NCBI RefSeq assembly: GCF_000735605.1
Contig: NZ_JPKG01000052.1
Span: 1-64,000, forward strand
Length of the DNA stretch: 64,000 nt
Direction of reading: 5' to 3'
DNA from: Allobosea sp. LC85
Lineage (GTDB): Bacteria; Pseudomonadota; Alphaproteobacteria; Rhizobiales; Beijerinckiaceae
Shown here: piece by piece, positions 18,379-26,071 of the stretch
Layout: each line of letters begins with the position of its first letter
How positions within the stretch are numbered: position 1 is the first letter of the stretch
The notes under the pieces: model-generated
What the model saw: only the letters and a program-made list of their open reading frames with translations
What the model was told of the DNA's origin: nothing
Database searches by the model: none
Made by a program: the position numbers and the translations under genes

Positions 18379-19116
18379 ATGACCCAGGACAGCCCGGTCG
18401 TTTCCCTGAAGGATGTTCACAAGAGCTTCGGCAGCCTGAAGGTGCTGGATGGCGTCGATTTCTCGGTGGCGCGCGGCGATGTGCTCGTCCTGATCGGCCG
18501 TTCCGGTTCCGGCAAGAGCACCGCGCTACGCTGCATCGATCGCTTCGAGACGATCGACAGCGGCGAGATCCAGGTCTGCGGCCACCGGGTCGATGCCCCC
18601 GACATCGATCTGCGCGCGCTGCGCCAGGATGTCGGCATCGTCTTCCAGAGCTACAATCTCTTTCCCCATCTGACGATCGAGCAGAACATCACGCTGGCGC
18701 CGGTCTCGGTGAAGCGGATGGCGAAGGCCGAGGCCCGCGACCGCGCCCAAGCGGTGCTGGCCCAGGTCGGCCTGGCGGAAAAGCTCCATGCCTATCCCGA
18801 ACAGCTCTCCGGCGGCCAGCAGCAGCGCGCGGCGATCGCGCGCTCGCTCGCCATGCAGCCCAAGGTGATGCTGTTCGACGAAGTGACCTCGGCGCTCGAT
18901 CCCGAACTGACCGGGGAAGTGCTCAAGGTCATCGAAGCGCTCGCTGCGGACGGCATGACCATGGTGATGGTCACGCACGAGATGGGATTTGCCAGGGGCA
19001 TCGCCGACAAGGTGGTGTTCATGCATGCCGGCAAGGTTCACGAGACGGGAACAGCCTCGATCCTTGCCGCCCCGGCAACGCCGGAACTCGCCCAGTTCGT
19101 CGGAACGGGCTTCTGA
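18379..19116 (+). CDS. Polar-amino-acid-type ABC ATPase
   Basis: 245 residues from the ATG at 18379 (site CAGGAGA). Walker [11 protein letters not shown]-loop [15 protein letters not shown], signature [16 protein letters not shown], Walker [13 protein letters not shown] and switch [12 protein letters not shown] are all present, as in GlnQ/HisP. It powers the two permeases encoded directly upstream, with the binding protein at 19143 as the periplasmic receptor. Confidence 0.93.
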   Translation: MTQDSPVVSLKDVHKSFGSLKVLDGVDFSVARGDVLVLIGRSGSGKSTALRCIDRFETIDSGEIQVCGHRVDAPDIDLRALRQDVGIVFQSYNLFPHLTIEQNITLAPVSVKRMAKAEARDRAQAVLAQVGLAEKLHAYPEQLSGGQQQRAAIARSLAMQPKVMLFDEVTSALDPELTGEVLKVIEALAADGMTMVMVTHEMGFARGIADKVVFMHAGKVHETGTASILAAPATPELAQFVGTGF

Positions 19117-19142
19117 CAATCAAAAGCAAGGGAGATCCAGGG

Positions 19143-19934
19143 ATGAAATCCAAGACAATCGCCACCATGCTGCTCGCGGCCGGGCTCGCGACGCTCTCCG
19201 GGCACGGTGCTCGCGCCGATGTGCTCGACGACATCATGAAAGCGAAGAAGATCCGCATCGCGACGGATCTGGCGATCCCGCCCTCGGGCATGATCGACGG
19301 CGCGATGAAGCCGACGGGCTCGGATGTCGAAACCGCCGAGCTTCTCGCCAAGGACTGGGGCCTTCAGCTCGAATTCGTCCAGACGACCGGCGCGACGCGC
19401 ATTCCGAACGTGCAGACCAACAAGGCTGACATCATCATCTCGACGCTGTCGGTCACGCCCGAGCGCGCCAAGGTGATCGACTTCTCGAAGCCTTATGCCG
19501 CGCTGCAATCGGTGGTGGGCTGCCTGAAGTCCGAGCCGGTCAAGAGCTGGGACGACCTCAAGGGCAAGACGATCGGCGTCTCGCGCGGCACCACGCAGGA
19601 CACGACGCTCACCAACATGAAAGAACGCGACCTCAAGCTGGCTCGCTACGACGACGATGCGACCATGGTCACGGCGGCGGTCTCCGGGCAGGCCGACTGC
19701 ATCGCGAGCTCGGCGACGATCGTCAGCCAGATCGGCGTCAAGGCGCCAGCCCGCGTCTTCGAGCCGAAAGTGTCGATCACCAATTTCGATCTCGCCATCG
19801 GCGTGAAGAAGGGCGAGCCGAAGCTGCTCGAAAAGCTTGATGCCTGGGTTCAGGAGAACCTCAGGAACGGCAAGCTCAACGCCATCTACAAGAAGTTCCA
19901 CGGCGCCGAACTGCCCGAGAACATGCGGGGCTGA
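19143..19934 (+). CDS. Family-3 ABC substrate-binding protein
   Basis: 263 residues; GGGAGATCC site; signal peptide about 1-25 ending in GHGARA. The mature protein has the SBP_bac_3 pattern: KKIRIATDLAIPPSGMIDG, GSDVETAELLAKDWGL, NKADIIISTLSVTPERAKVI DFS and WDDLKGKTIGVSRGTTQD. Family members bind amino acids and related small polar compounds. It is the receptor for the transporter encoded at 17004-19116. The neighbouring RpiB- and PfkB-type genes make a sugar-derived ligand worth considering. Confidence 0.92.
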   Translation: MKSKTIATMLLAAGLATLSGHGARADVLDDIMKAKKIRIATDLAIPPSGMIDGAMKPTGSDVETAELLAKDWGLQLEFVQTTGATRIPNVQTNKADIIISTLSVTPERAKVIDFSKPYAALQSVVGCLKSEPVKSWDDLKGKTIGVSRGTTQDTTLTNMKERDLKLARYDDDATMVTAAVSGQADCIASSATIVSQIGVKAPARVFEPKVSITNFDLAIGVKKGEPKLLEKLDAWVQENLRNGKLNAIYKKFHGAELPENMRG

Positions 19935-19944
19935 CGCCAGACAG

Positions 19945-19973
19945 GCCGGCGGCGCGTCCTCGCGGCCGCCGGC
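19945..19973 (+). terminator. GC-rich hairpin after the binding-protein gene
   Basis: GCCGGCGGCGCG and CGCGGCCGCCGGC pair around a TCCT loop, with one bulged base. It lies between the binding-protein stop and the RpiB-type gene. No T-run follows, so it may serve as a partial terminator or 3' mRNA protector that raises binding-protein yield. Confidence 0.45.
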
Positions 19974-20002
19974 TCCCTCATCGAAACAAGGATTTACTAC
20001 CC

Positions 20003-20449
20003 ATGCGCCTCGTCATTGGTTCGGACCACGCCGGCTGGTCTCTCAAGAAGCACGTCATCGACCACATCAGGACGCTTGGGCACGACGTGCTCGATGTCGG
20101 CTCCTTCGATGACAAGCCGGTCGACTTCCCCGACATCGCGCGCGAGGTGGCGCGGAAGGTCACCTCCGGCGAGGCCGAGCGGGGCATCATGGTCTGCGGC
20201 ACCGGCGTCGGCGCCTCGATCGCGGCCAACAAGATGAAGGGCATCCGCGCGGCCGTCTGCCATGACGTTCACTCGGCCCATCAGAGCGTCGAGCATGACG
20301 ATGTCAACGTCATGTGCATCGGCGCGAAGATCATCGGCCCGTGGCTGGCGAGCGATCTCATCGACGCGTACCTGGCGGCCGAGTTTTCCACCGACGAGGA
20401 TTTTCGCCGCCGCGTCGACAAGCTGCACGCGATGGACGCGGAAGGCTGA
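20003..20449 (+). CDS. RpiB/LacA/LacB-family sugar-phosphate isomerase
   Basis: 148 residues, normal for the family. It begins MRLVIGSDHAGWSLKKHV, where Asp-His bind the sugar phosphate, and contains the active-site loop GIMVCGTGVGASIAANK with the catalytic Cys, followed by CHDVHSAHQSVEHDDVNVMCIGAKIIG. Family reactions interconvert aldose and ketose phosphates (ribose-5-P/ribulose-5-P, allose-6-P, galactose-6-P or tetrose phosphates). It is followed 12 bases later by a PfkB kinase, so a phosphorylated pentose or tetrose is the likely intermediate. Confidence 0.9.
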   Translation: MRLVIGSDHAGWSLKKHVIDHIRTLGHDVLDVGSFDDKPVDFPDIAREVARKVTSGEAERGIMVCGTGVGASIAANKMKGIRAAVCHDVHSAHQSVEHDDVNVMCIGAKIIGPWLASDLIDAYLAAEFSTDEDFRRRVDKLHAMDAEG

Positions 20450-20461
20450 GCGGGCCAGCCG

Positions 20462-21364
20462 ATGATCCTGGTCTTTGGCTCCATCAATGTCGATCTGGTC
20501 GCAAGGGTCACCACCATTGCGGGACCGGGGATGACGGTGCTCGCCCGGTCCTATGAGCGCCATTTCGGCGGCAAGGGAGCCAATCAGGCGGTCGCTGCGG
20601 CTCGCCTCTCGGCACCGGGAACTGTGGTCATGGCGGCTTGCGTCGGGGGCGATGCGTTCGGGCGGGATTCGATCGAAAATCTCGGTCGCAACGGCGTATC
20701 GGCAGAGTTGGTCCGGATCTGCGACACAGCGACCGGCTGCGCCTTCATTGCGGTCGATGCGAAGGCGGAGAATGCGATCACCGTCGCGAGCGGCGCCAAT
20801 GGCGTGTTGTCCGCCGGGGATGTGCCGGACACCATGCTCGGAAGCGGGACCGTGCTCGTGCTGCAAATGGAAGTGCCGTTCCAGGCCTCCCTGGACGTGG
20901 CGCGCCGCACCCGCAAGGCCGGCGGCCGCGTCATCTGGAACTGCGCCCCGGTTCCCCCGGCGATGACACGCGACGAGGCGACGGCTCTGCTGGAAGCGAG
21001 CGATATCCTCGTCGTGAACGAGCATGAGGCCAGGGACATCGCCATGATCCTGAGCGTCTGCGGCGACGACATGGCGCAGCTCGCGAAGGGCTCGGCCACA
21101 ACCTGCATCGTGACTGCAGGAGCACGGGGAGCCTTCGCCTACACGGCCGACGGACAGGTTTGCGAGGCATCGGCCCCGGCCATCGTGCCGGTCGATACCA
21201 CGGGAGCGGGCGACACCTTCGTCGGCTCGATTGCCGTGGCCCTGCACGAAGGACGCGTCCTCGGCGATGCCCTTCGCTTCGGCTGCAGGGCCGCCGCGCT
21301 CTCCTGTCTTTCGGCCGGAGCACAAGACGGAATGCCTGTCCGCGACGCTGTCGGCGCGGTTTGA
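20462..21364 (+). CDS. PfkB-family carbohydrate kinase (ribokinase-like)
   Basis: 300 residues. The start ILVFGSINVDLVARV and the glycine pair FGGKGANQAVAAARLS match signature 1 of ribokinases; signature 2 is DTTGAGDTFVGSIAVAL with the catalytic Asp near residue 245. NCAPVPPAM also fits ribokinase. It transfers phosphate from ATP to a sugar hydroxyl. It lies directly after the RpiB-type isomerase, so the pair likely converts a free sugar to a pathway intermediate. Confidence 0.9.
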   Translation: MILVFGSINVDLVARVTTIAGPGMTVLARSYERHFGGKGANQAVAAARLSAPGTVVMAACVGGDAFGRDSIENLGRNGVSAELVRICDTATGCAFIAVDAKAENAITVASGANGVLSAGDVPDTMLGSGTVLVLQMEVPFQASLDVARRTRKAGGRVIWNCAPVPPAMTRDEATALLEASDILVVNEHEARDIAMILSVCGDDMAQLAKGSATTCIVTAGARGAFAYTADGQVCEASAPAIVPVDTTGAGDTFVGSIAVALHEGRVLGDALRFGCRAAALSCLSAGAQDGMPVRDAVGAV

Positions 21365-21439
21365 CAAGACCTGGAGGCCAGGCGAGATCGAGCGAGTGAC
21401 GCGCAGAGCCATGATCAATGCCCGACTTGGGCTGGCTCA

Positions 21440-21540
21440 AAGCATCGGCCCGAAAAGTGGATTGCGGCTTTCGGGAAGGCCGCTGCACATACAGAAGAAT
21501 AGATCGTCGGCCCAGTTACGATATCCGGTCCGATGATCTA
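21440..21540 (+). repeat. Dispersed palindromic intergenic element, copy 2
   Basis: Begins AGCATCGGCCCGAAAAGTGG and ends GGTCCGATGATCTA, like the copy at 8864 but with a diverged middle. It lies between the PfkB gene and the next binding-protein gene and runs up to that frame, so the longer upstream starts of that gene are unlikely. Confidence 0.85.
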
Positions 21541-21564
21541 ATGTGCGCCCTGGTCAAAGGGCGG

Positions 21565-22413
21565 ATGGCGACGATGCGAGCTTTTCTGATCGCGCTTCTA
21601 GGCACGGCGATATCGACGGCAAGCCTGGCGGCGGACACCCTGGCACGGGCGCGCGAGACGAAGACATTGCGGCTCGGCTTCCGGGCTGATGCGCCGCCGT
21701 ATTCCTATCGTACGACCAGCGGTGATCCATCCGGATATATCGTCGATCTCTGCCGCGAGGTCGCTGCCGGCGTGAAGAAGGCACAGGGCATCCCTTCGCT
21801 CAAGATCGACTATGTCGAGGTCTCGTCAACGGCCCGGCTGGAAGCGCTGCGTGACGGCAAGATCGATATTCTTTGCGATCCGACGTCGATGACCATGTCG
21901 CGCCGGGCCATGGTCGATTTCTCGCTCCCGACCTTCATCGATGGCGCCGGGGTTCTCCACCGGACCAATGAGCTGTCCCGGCTCGAGGATCTGCGCGGCA
22001 AGAAGATCGGCGTGCTCCGAGGCACGACGACCGAGGAGGTCCTGAAGGCGACTTTGGCGCAGCTCGGGATCGAGGCCGAGATCACGCCGATGCAGGCTCA
22101 TCCCGACGGGGTCCGCAGCCTGTCGGCAGGAAAGATCGACGCTTACTTCGCTGATCGCGGGATCCTCAGCTATCACTTGCTGAACAGCGAGAACCGCTCC
22201 GGCATGAAGCTTTCCGACCAGTATTTCACGTTCGAGACCTATGCTTTGGCCCTGCCGCGCGGCGATGAAAAGCTGCGCTTGCTTGTCGATGCCACGCTGG
22301 CTGAGCTCTATCGCACGGATCGCGTGAAGCAGATCTATGCCCGCAGCTTCGGAAGCTTCCCACCCGATCAGTTCATCCGTGCCCTCTTCGTCATCAATGG
22401 CGTGCCGAAGTAG
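21565..22413 (+). CDS. Orphan family-3 ABC substrate-binding protein
   Basis: 282 residues from the ATG at 21565, behind an AAAGGGCGG site; earlier in-frame starts fall inside the repeat, and ATG 21574 is also possible. Signal peptide ends near STASLAAD. SBP_bac_3 features: TLRLGFRADAPPYSYRTTSG, YIVDLCREVAAGVKKA, GKIDILCDPTSMTMSRRAMV and DLRGKKIGVLRGTTTEE. Its mature part differs from the receptor at 19143, and no transporter genes adjoin it. It may bind an amino acid or feed a transporter encoded elsewhere. Repeats flank it on both sides. Confidence 0.85.
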   Translation: MATMRAFLIALLGTAISTASLAADTLARARETKTLRLGFRADAPPYSYRTTSGDPSGYIVDLCREVAAGVKKAQGIPSLKIDYVEVSSTARLEALRDGKIDILCDPTSMTMSRRAMVDFSLPTFIDGAGVLHRTNELSRLEDLRGKKIGVLRGTTTEEVLKATLAQLGIEAEITPMQAHPDGVRSLSAGKIDAYFADRGILSYHLLNSENRSGMKLSDQYFTFETYALALPRGDEKLRLLVDATLAELYRTDRVKQIYARSFGSFPPDQFIRALFVINGVPK

Positions 22414-22414
22414 T

Positions 22415-22517
22415 GCATCGGACCGAAAAGTGGAATCCGGTTTTCGGAAAGATCCGATGCTCAAACAAAGAGATAGATCGCCCATCCTGCGTCCGAACGG
22501 ACGCACGATGATCTAAC
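22415..22517 (+). repeat. Dispersed palindromic intergenic element, copy 3
   Basis: GCATCGGACCGAAAAGTGGA through GATGATCTAAC. Begins 2 bases after a stop codon. Contains an added GCGTCCGAACGGACGC palindrome. It abuts an inverted partial copy on its right. Confidence 0.85.
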
Positions 22518-22518
22518 C

Positions 22519-22576
22519 CTTTGTGTTTGCATCGGCTTTCCTGAAAACCGCAATCCACTTTTCGGGCCGATGCTTT
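22519..22576 (-). repeat. Dispersed palindromic intergenic element, inverted half copy
   Basis: Reads AAAGCATCGGCCCGAAAAGT on the minus strand and ends at GCAAACACAAA, the same order as in the first half of the copy at 8864. With the copy at 22415 it forms a tail-to-tail pair. Confidence 0.85.
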
Positions 22577-22865
22577 AGCGCGCAGCAGTAGCGCGGAGCT
22601 CCACCGCTTCCTGACGACGGGATGTTGCGAACGGCGCCCGGTTCCATGCCGAACCCGCGCTTGACTCTCCTGAGCGCCGCCGCCGGGCAGCTCCGATTTT
22701 TCACGCGGCAGCCGCGCTTGAAGCAGGGGAGGCCGTAGTTCTCTCCTGGGTTGAGCCGAGCGAAGCTCCGCGCGATGCCCGCCTGGCAAAGGCGCCTTCG
22801 GATCCCCTGTGCAACCCGAGGAAGGGCCGGGCCGCCGGTTCGGTCGGTTGCAGCTGAGATTTGAC
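22577..22865. other. Gap without recognised gene
   Basis: About 290 GC-rich bases between the repeat pair and the ArsR operator. A minus-strand frame continues from the repeat, but it has no domain and a repeat-derived end. No gene is supported. Confidence 0.5.
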
Positions 22866-22885
22866 ATGCAGGTATTTACCTGCAT
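22866..22885. promoter_or_regulatory. Candidate ArsR-family operator
   Basis: ATGCAGGTATTTACCTGCAT has perfect 9-base arms around TT, 28 bases before the ArsR start codon. The position and symmetry fit an autoregulated ArsR/SmtB operator. Confidence 0.7.
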
Positions 22886-22913
22886 ATCGTCCTCTCGCAA
22901 ATGAGTGAGGGCA

Positions 22914-23234
22914 ATGGACGCTGACAATGTGTTCAAGGCACTGGGCGATCCGACGCGCAGGAAGCTGCTGGACCTTCTTTGTGAAAGGAACGGGCAGACG
23001 CTCGGCCAGCTCTGCGAAAACCTGGACATGGCCCGCCAATCCGCGACGCAGCACCTCGGAATCCTGGAGGAGGCCAATCTGGTGAGCACGGTCAGGCGTG
23101 GCCGGGAAAAGCTGCATTTCATCAATCCGGTACCGCTCCACGAGGTCTACGAGCGGTGGGTGCGCAAGTTCGAACGTCACAGGCTCAGCCTGCTGCACGA
23201 TCTGAAGACAGAAATCGAAGGAGAAGAACAATGA
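22914..23234 (+). CDS. ArsR-family winged-helix repressor
   Basis: 106 residues from the ATG at 22914 (an in-frame GTG lies three codons earlier). It starts DNVFKALGDPTRRKLLDLL, with recognition helix MARQSATQHLGILEEANLV and wing TVRRGREKLHFINPVPL. No metal-binding Cys pair is visible at the alpha-3 site, so it is likely a non-metal ArsR of the type linked to SRPBCC genes. Its stop overlaps the start of the SRPBCC gene (ATGA), so both are co-transcribed and probably autoregulated through the palindrome upstream. Confidence 0.92.
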   Translation: MDADNVFKALGDPTRRKLLDLLCERNGQTLGQLCENLDMARQSATQHLGILEEANLVSTVRRGREKLHFINPVPLHEVYERWVRKFERHRLSLLHDLKTEIEGEEQ

Positions 23235-23695
23235 CCAGGGAAACGACCAGCTTTGTCTATGTGACCTATATTGTCGCGACGCCGGAAAAGGTGTTCGAGG
23301 CCATCACGAAGCCGGAGGTCGCACGGCGCTATTGGGGCCACGAGAACGTCTCCGACTGGCAGCCCGGATCGGAATGGCAACATATCCGCGCCAATGACGA
23401 GCGGACCGTCGAACTGGTCGGGAAGGTCGTCGAGGTCTCGCCGCCGTCACGCCTCGTCATCACCTGGGCGAGCGCTGCGCAGGCCGCCGATCCGGCGAGC
23501 CATAGCCGGGTCACCTTCGAGATCGAGGCCTATGAGGGGATGGTTCGGCTGACGGTCAGCCATGACGAGCTCGAAGCCGGCAGCGGCATGGCGAAAGGGG
23601 TCAGCAAGGGGTGGCCGGCGGTTCTGTCCAGCCTGAAATCCTTCCTGGAGACTGGCCGTGGGCTCGACGTGTTCGCCAAGCCGAAAGCGGCCTGA
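23231..23695 (+). CDS. SRPBCC/AHSA1-domain protein
   Basis: 154 residues from the ATG at 23231 (AGGAGAAG site), overlapping the ArsR stop by 4 bases. It has the activator-of-Hsp90-like pattern: FVYVTYIVATPEKVFEAIT at the start, WQPGSEWQH, KVVEVSPPSRLVITW and a C-terminal helix GWPAVLSSLKSFLETG. Such proteins have a hydrophobic ligand cavity. ArsR-SRPBCC pairs are common in alphaproteobacteria, but their ligand is usually unknown. Confidence 0.9.
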   Translation: MTRETTSFVYVTYIVATPEKVFEAITKPEVARRYWGHENVSDWQPGSEWQHIRANDERTVELVGKVVEVSPPSRLVITWASAAQAADPASHSRVTFEIEAYEGMVRLTVSHDELEAGSGMAKGVSKGWPAVLSSLKSFLETGRGLDVFAKPKAA

Positions 23696-23767
23696 GCCCT
23701 TAGCGCACCTGCGTCCGAACGGGCGCACGGCGATCCAGGGCCAAGCGGCAAGTCTGCCAGCAGGAGA

Positions 23768-24190
23768 ATGACAATGACCAGGCCTTTGACCGGCGGATGC
23801 GCCTGCGGCGCGATCCGTTTTGAGACGAGCAGCGAACCCATCGTCGAGATCCACTGCCAGTGCCGGGACTGCCAGAAACGGAGCGGCACGGGGCATGGAT
23901 CCTATTTGACCTTCCCGCAGCGCGGCGATGTGACGATGACGGGCGAAGCGAAAACCTGGCGGGTCGCGGGCGACAGCGGGAACGAAAAGGTCCACGCCTT
24001 CTGTCCAACCTGTGGAACGCCGGTCTACGTGACATTCCAGGCTATGCCGGACGTGATCGCGGTCCACGCCGCAAGCCTCGACGACCCCAGCCAGTTCAAT
24101 CCGCAACTGGTCACATATCGCATCCGCGGCCATGCCTGGGACATGATCGATCCCTCGTTGCAGGTATTCGAGCGCATGCCGCCAGGGTGA
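23768..24190 (+). CDS. GFA/CENP-V-family zinc protein
   Basis: 140 residues; CAGGAG site; ATG 23768 or 23774. Zinc-binding Cys are spaced as in the glutathione-dependent formaldehyde-activating family: GGCACGAIRF, HCQCRDCQKRSG and FCPTCGTPVY. Despite the family name most members have no proven enzymatic role. It follows the ArsR-SRPBCC pair by 72 bases on the same strand and may be co-regulated. Confidence 0.9.
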   Translation: MTMTRPLTGGCACGAIRFETSSEPIVEIHCQCRDCQKRSGTGHGSYLTFPQRGDVTMTGEAKTWRVAGDSGNEKVHAFCPTCGTPVYVTFQAMPDVIAVHAASLDDPSQFNPQLVTYRIRGHAWDMIDPSLQVFERMPPG

Positions 24191-24493
24191 ATGATGGCGG
24201 GCGCAACGGGAAGGGCGCACGCATTTTATGTCAGGCAATGCCAGCTTGCGGACCCCGGAAAAGAGCCTTCAATTGCTTGGCTTGGCCCACCCAGCATCCC
24301 CGGGTCGCGAGCGGTGGCAGGCTGTCATGATCGTCCGTAGCGGGATTGAACGTCTCGGATTGCATCTCCAGGGGCATTGGCTAACTCTCGTGGTGATCAC
24401 ACTCCATCTCGAACGCACGGTCGTCTCGTTGCGTTGGCAGCGGAACCGCCGGGCTCTTGAGCGGTTTGCCGATCAGAAGGAAAGGAGACCGCC
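24191..24493. other. Gap without recognised gene
   Basis: About 300 bases between the GFA-family gene and a small gene. A frame from 24228 is open but overlaps the better-supported small gene and shows no domain. The end of the gap carries that gene's ribosome binding site; nothing else is recognised. Confidence 0.45.
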
Positions 24494-24691
24494 ATGCGTG
24501 ATGGACGCGGAAACAGACTGTCCCCGGAAGAAGAACGGAAAGTGAAGTCTATCCAAGGCGCGCCCGGCAAGGATTCCTTGAAGAAGGTATCGATCAATCC
24601 AGAGACAGATAAAGGCACCGGGTCTGCCGACAAACCAGATGCGAACCCGGACGAAAAGACGTCGCGCGAAAGCCGGAATTACGGCTTCTGA
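24494..24691 (+). CDS. Small hydrophilic protein, unknown
   Basis: 65 residues, rich in Lys, Asp, Glu, Ser and Pro and probably disordered (NPETDKGTGSADKPDANPDE). The ATG has an AAAGGAG site at good distance, which favours a real gene. No family is recognised. Small charged proteins of this kind are often stress-induced, but nothing here proves that. Confidence 0.55.
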   Translation: MRDGRGNRLSPEEERKVKSIQGAPGKDSLKKVSINPETDKGTGSADKPDANPDEKTSRESRNYGF

Positions 24692-24960
24692 CCGTCGTGG
24701 GAGATTTCCGCCTGGCCTGCTGTGGGACGACGCCGCGGGCCAATTCTGTTGTGGCGTCGCGCGCTTGAAGCGGTTTCAGTCTCACCGTGTGATCAGCACC
24801 GCAGATGCCCCGCATTGAGAAAGGGAATCGATCGGCTCGTAGCTGATAAGCCGGGTTTGCCGATAGAGCGTCCCATGTTTGTACGCGGTACACCCTATGG
24901 GCCGGGTCTTATTGCTCCGGCCATGGGGGCCTCCATCCTCAGCTGGCGATTCTTCTTCTT

Positions 24961-25410
24961 CTATTGCTTGAAGCCGATCAGCACGCCGTCCGCGCCCAGA
25001 GAGAGTTGAAGCCCTTGCCGGCGCGTGGCCAATCGCAGGGTCACCCCCTTGTCGTTGCGCAGATAGACGTTGCCGCCGCCCTGCCGGCCAACGGCCCAGC
25101 CTTCCTTCAGCTGGACATATGCGCCGGCGAAATCGGACACCTTGCGGAGTCCGTAGACCGTCCCGGAGGCGACCGTCCGAGAGGCGCCGATCGAGCCGAG
25201 GCCGATGCCACCGACGCTGATCGGATACGAGCGGCCCTGAAAGCGCAAGGTGCCGCCGCCGGCCTCACCAGAGGCAATGAAACCGGCGGAAACCTGCTCG
25301 ATGCGAACAGTACCCGTCGAAGGCCCGAGCGGGGGCGACTGCGCCATGGCTGGTGATGCCAGCATCAGAAGGGCCGCGAAAGAAACGGCTGTCTGCCTCG
25401 TCGTCATCAT
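24961..25410 (-). CDS. Exported protein, weakly DUF1134/EipA-like
   Basis: 149 residues from the ATG at 25410, with a GAGGAGC site; a longer frame upstream looks non-coding. The signal peptide ends in LLMLASPAMAQ. The mature part is a compact beta protein: GTVRIEQVSAGFIASGEAGG, GTVYGLRKVSDFAGAYV and DKGVTLRLATRRQGLQLSLG. This order resembles DUF1134 (EipA-like) periplasmic proteins linked to envelope integrity, but the match is by eye. The gene stands alone; the neighbours are small and on different units. Confidence 0.7.
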   Translation of the reverse strand: MMTTRQTAVSFAALLMLASPAMAQSPPLGPSTGTVRIEQVSAGFIASGEAGGGTLRFQGRSYPISVGGIGLGSIGASRTVASGTVYGLRKVSDFAGAYVQLKEGWAVGRQGGGNVYLRNDKGVTLRLATRRQGLQLSLGADGVLIGFKQ

Positions 25411-25557
25411 CGTCTGCTCCTCGCGCTCGTTTGAGTGGCGCCAGGGCTTAACCCGCGACGGGCGATTTCGATCCCTCTGCAGGGAAATGGAGCGCAGGGA
25501 AAGGGAGCGGTCGGAGGATTTCCTTGCGAGGAACCTGTCCCTACCGCCCAACGAGAA

Positions 25558-25582
25558 GCCCCGCGGCTTTCGCCGGCGGGGC
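25558..25582 (-). terminator. Terminator-like hairpin after the CsbD gene
   Basis: On the minus strand GCCCCGCCGGC, a GAAA tetraloop and GCCGCGGGGC form a strong stem with one bulge, followed by TTCTCGTT. It lies 21 bases after the CsbD stop, the expected place for an intrinsic terminator; the T-run is weak. Confidence 0.6.
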
Positions 25583-25603
25583 TCTGCACTTGACCGCTAT
25601 GGG

Positions 25604-25810
25604 TCAGTTCCAGGTCTGACGGCCATACCAGGTGTCGACCTCTGTCTTCGCCTGATCCTTGGCCAGACCATAGCGCTCCTGGATCTTGCCCTCGAGCTGA
25701 TCGCGCTTGCCCGCAATCACATCCAGATCATCGTCAGTGAGTTTGCCCCACTGCTCCTTGACCTTGCCCTTGAGCTGCTTCCAGTTTCCTTCGACGCGAT
25801 TCCAATCCAT
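25604..25810 (-). CDS. CsbD-family stress protein
   Basis: 68 residues from the ATG at 25810, which has an AAAGGAGA site. It is a near-complete CsbD domain: MDWNRVEGNWKQLKGKVKEQ, WGKLTDDDLDVIAGKRDQLE and GKIQERYGLAKDQAKTEVD. These small hydrophilic helical proteins are induced by general stress in many bacteria; the molecular role is unknown. A hairpin follows the stop codon. Confidence 0.93.
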   Translation of the reverse strand: MDWNRVEGNWKQLKGKVKEQWGKLTDDDLDVIAGKRDQLEGKIQERYGLAKDQAKTEVDTWYGRQTWN

Positions 25811-26071
25811 CGGACATCTCCTTTGGTCGAAAATGGGATGCAAGGGAAACGCGTGGCCCGCCCGATTTGTTCAGTCAACGAGGGTGGATCTTGCAAAGGC
25901 GTTGGATCTTGCCGCTGGGGGAGTGGCAGCGGGGCATGTCACGGCCTCTTGCGGTTGAGCGATCCTGCATCGACGCCTGTCACGGCTTCGTGATGCGCCA
26001 TAGGCGACCAGGGCAGGAACAGAGCCGTTCGAGCACTGCTTTCAATGTGAAATCCTGCCTGGGAGGTTCGC

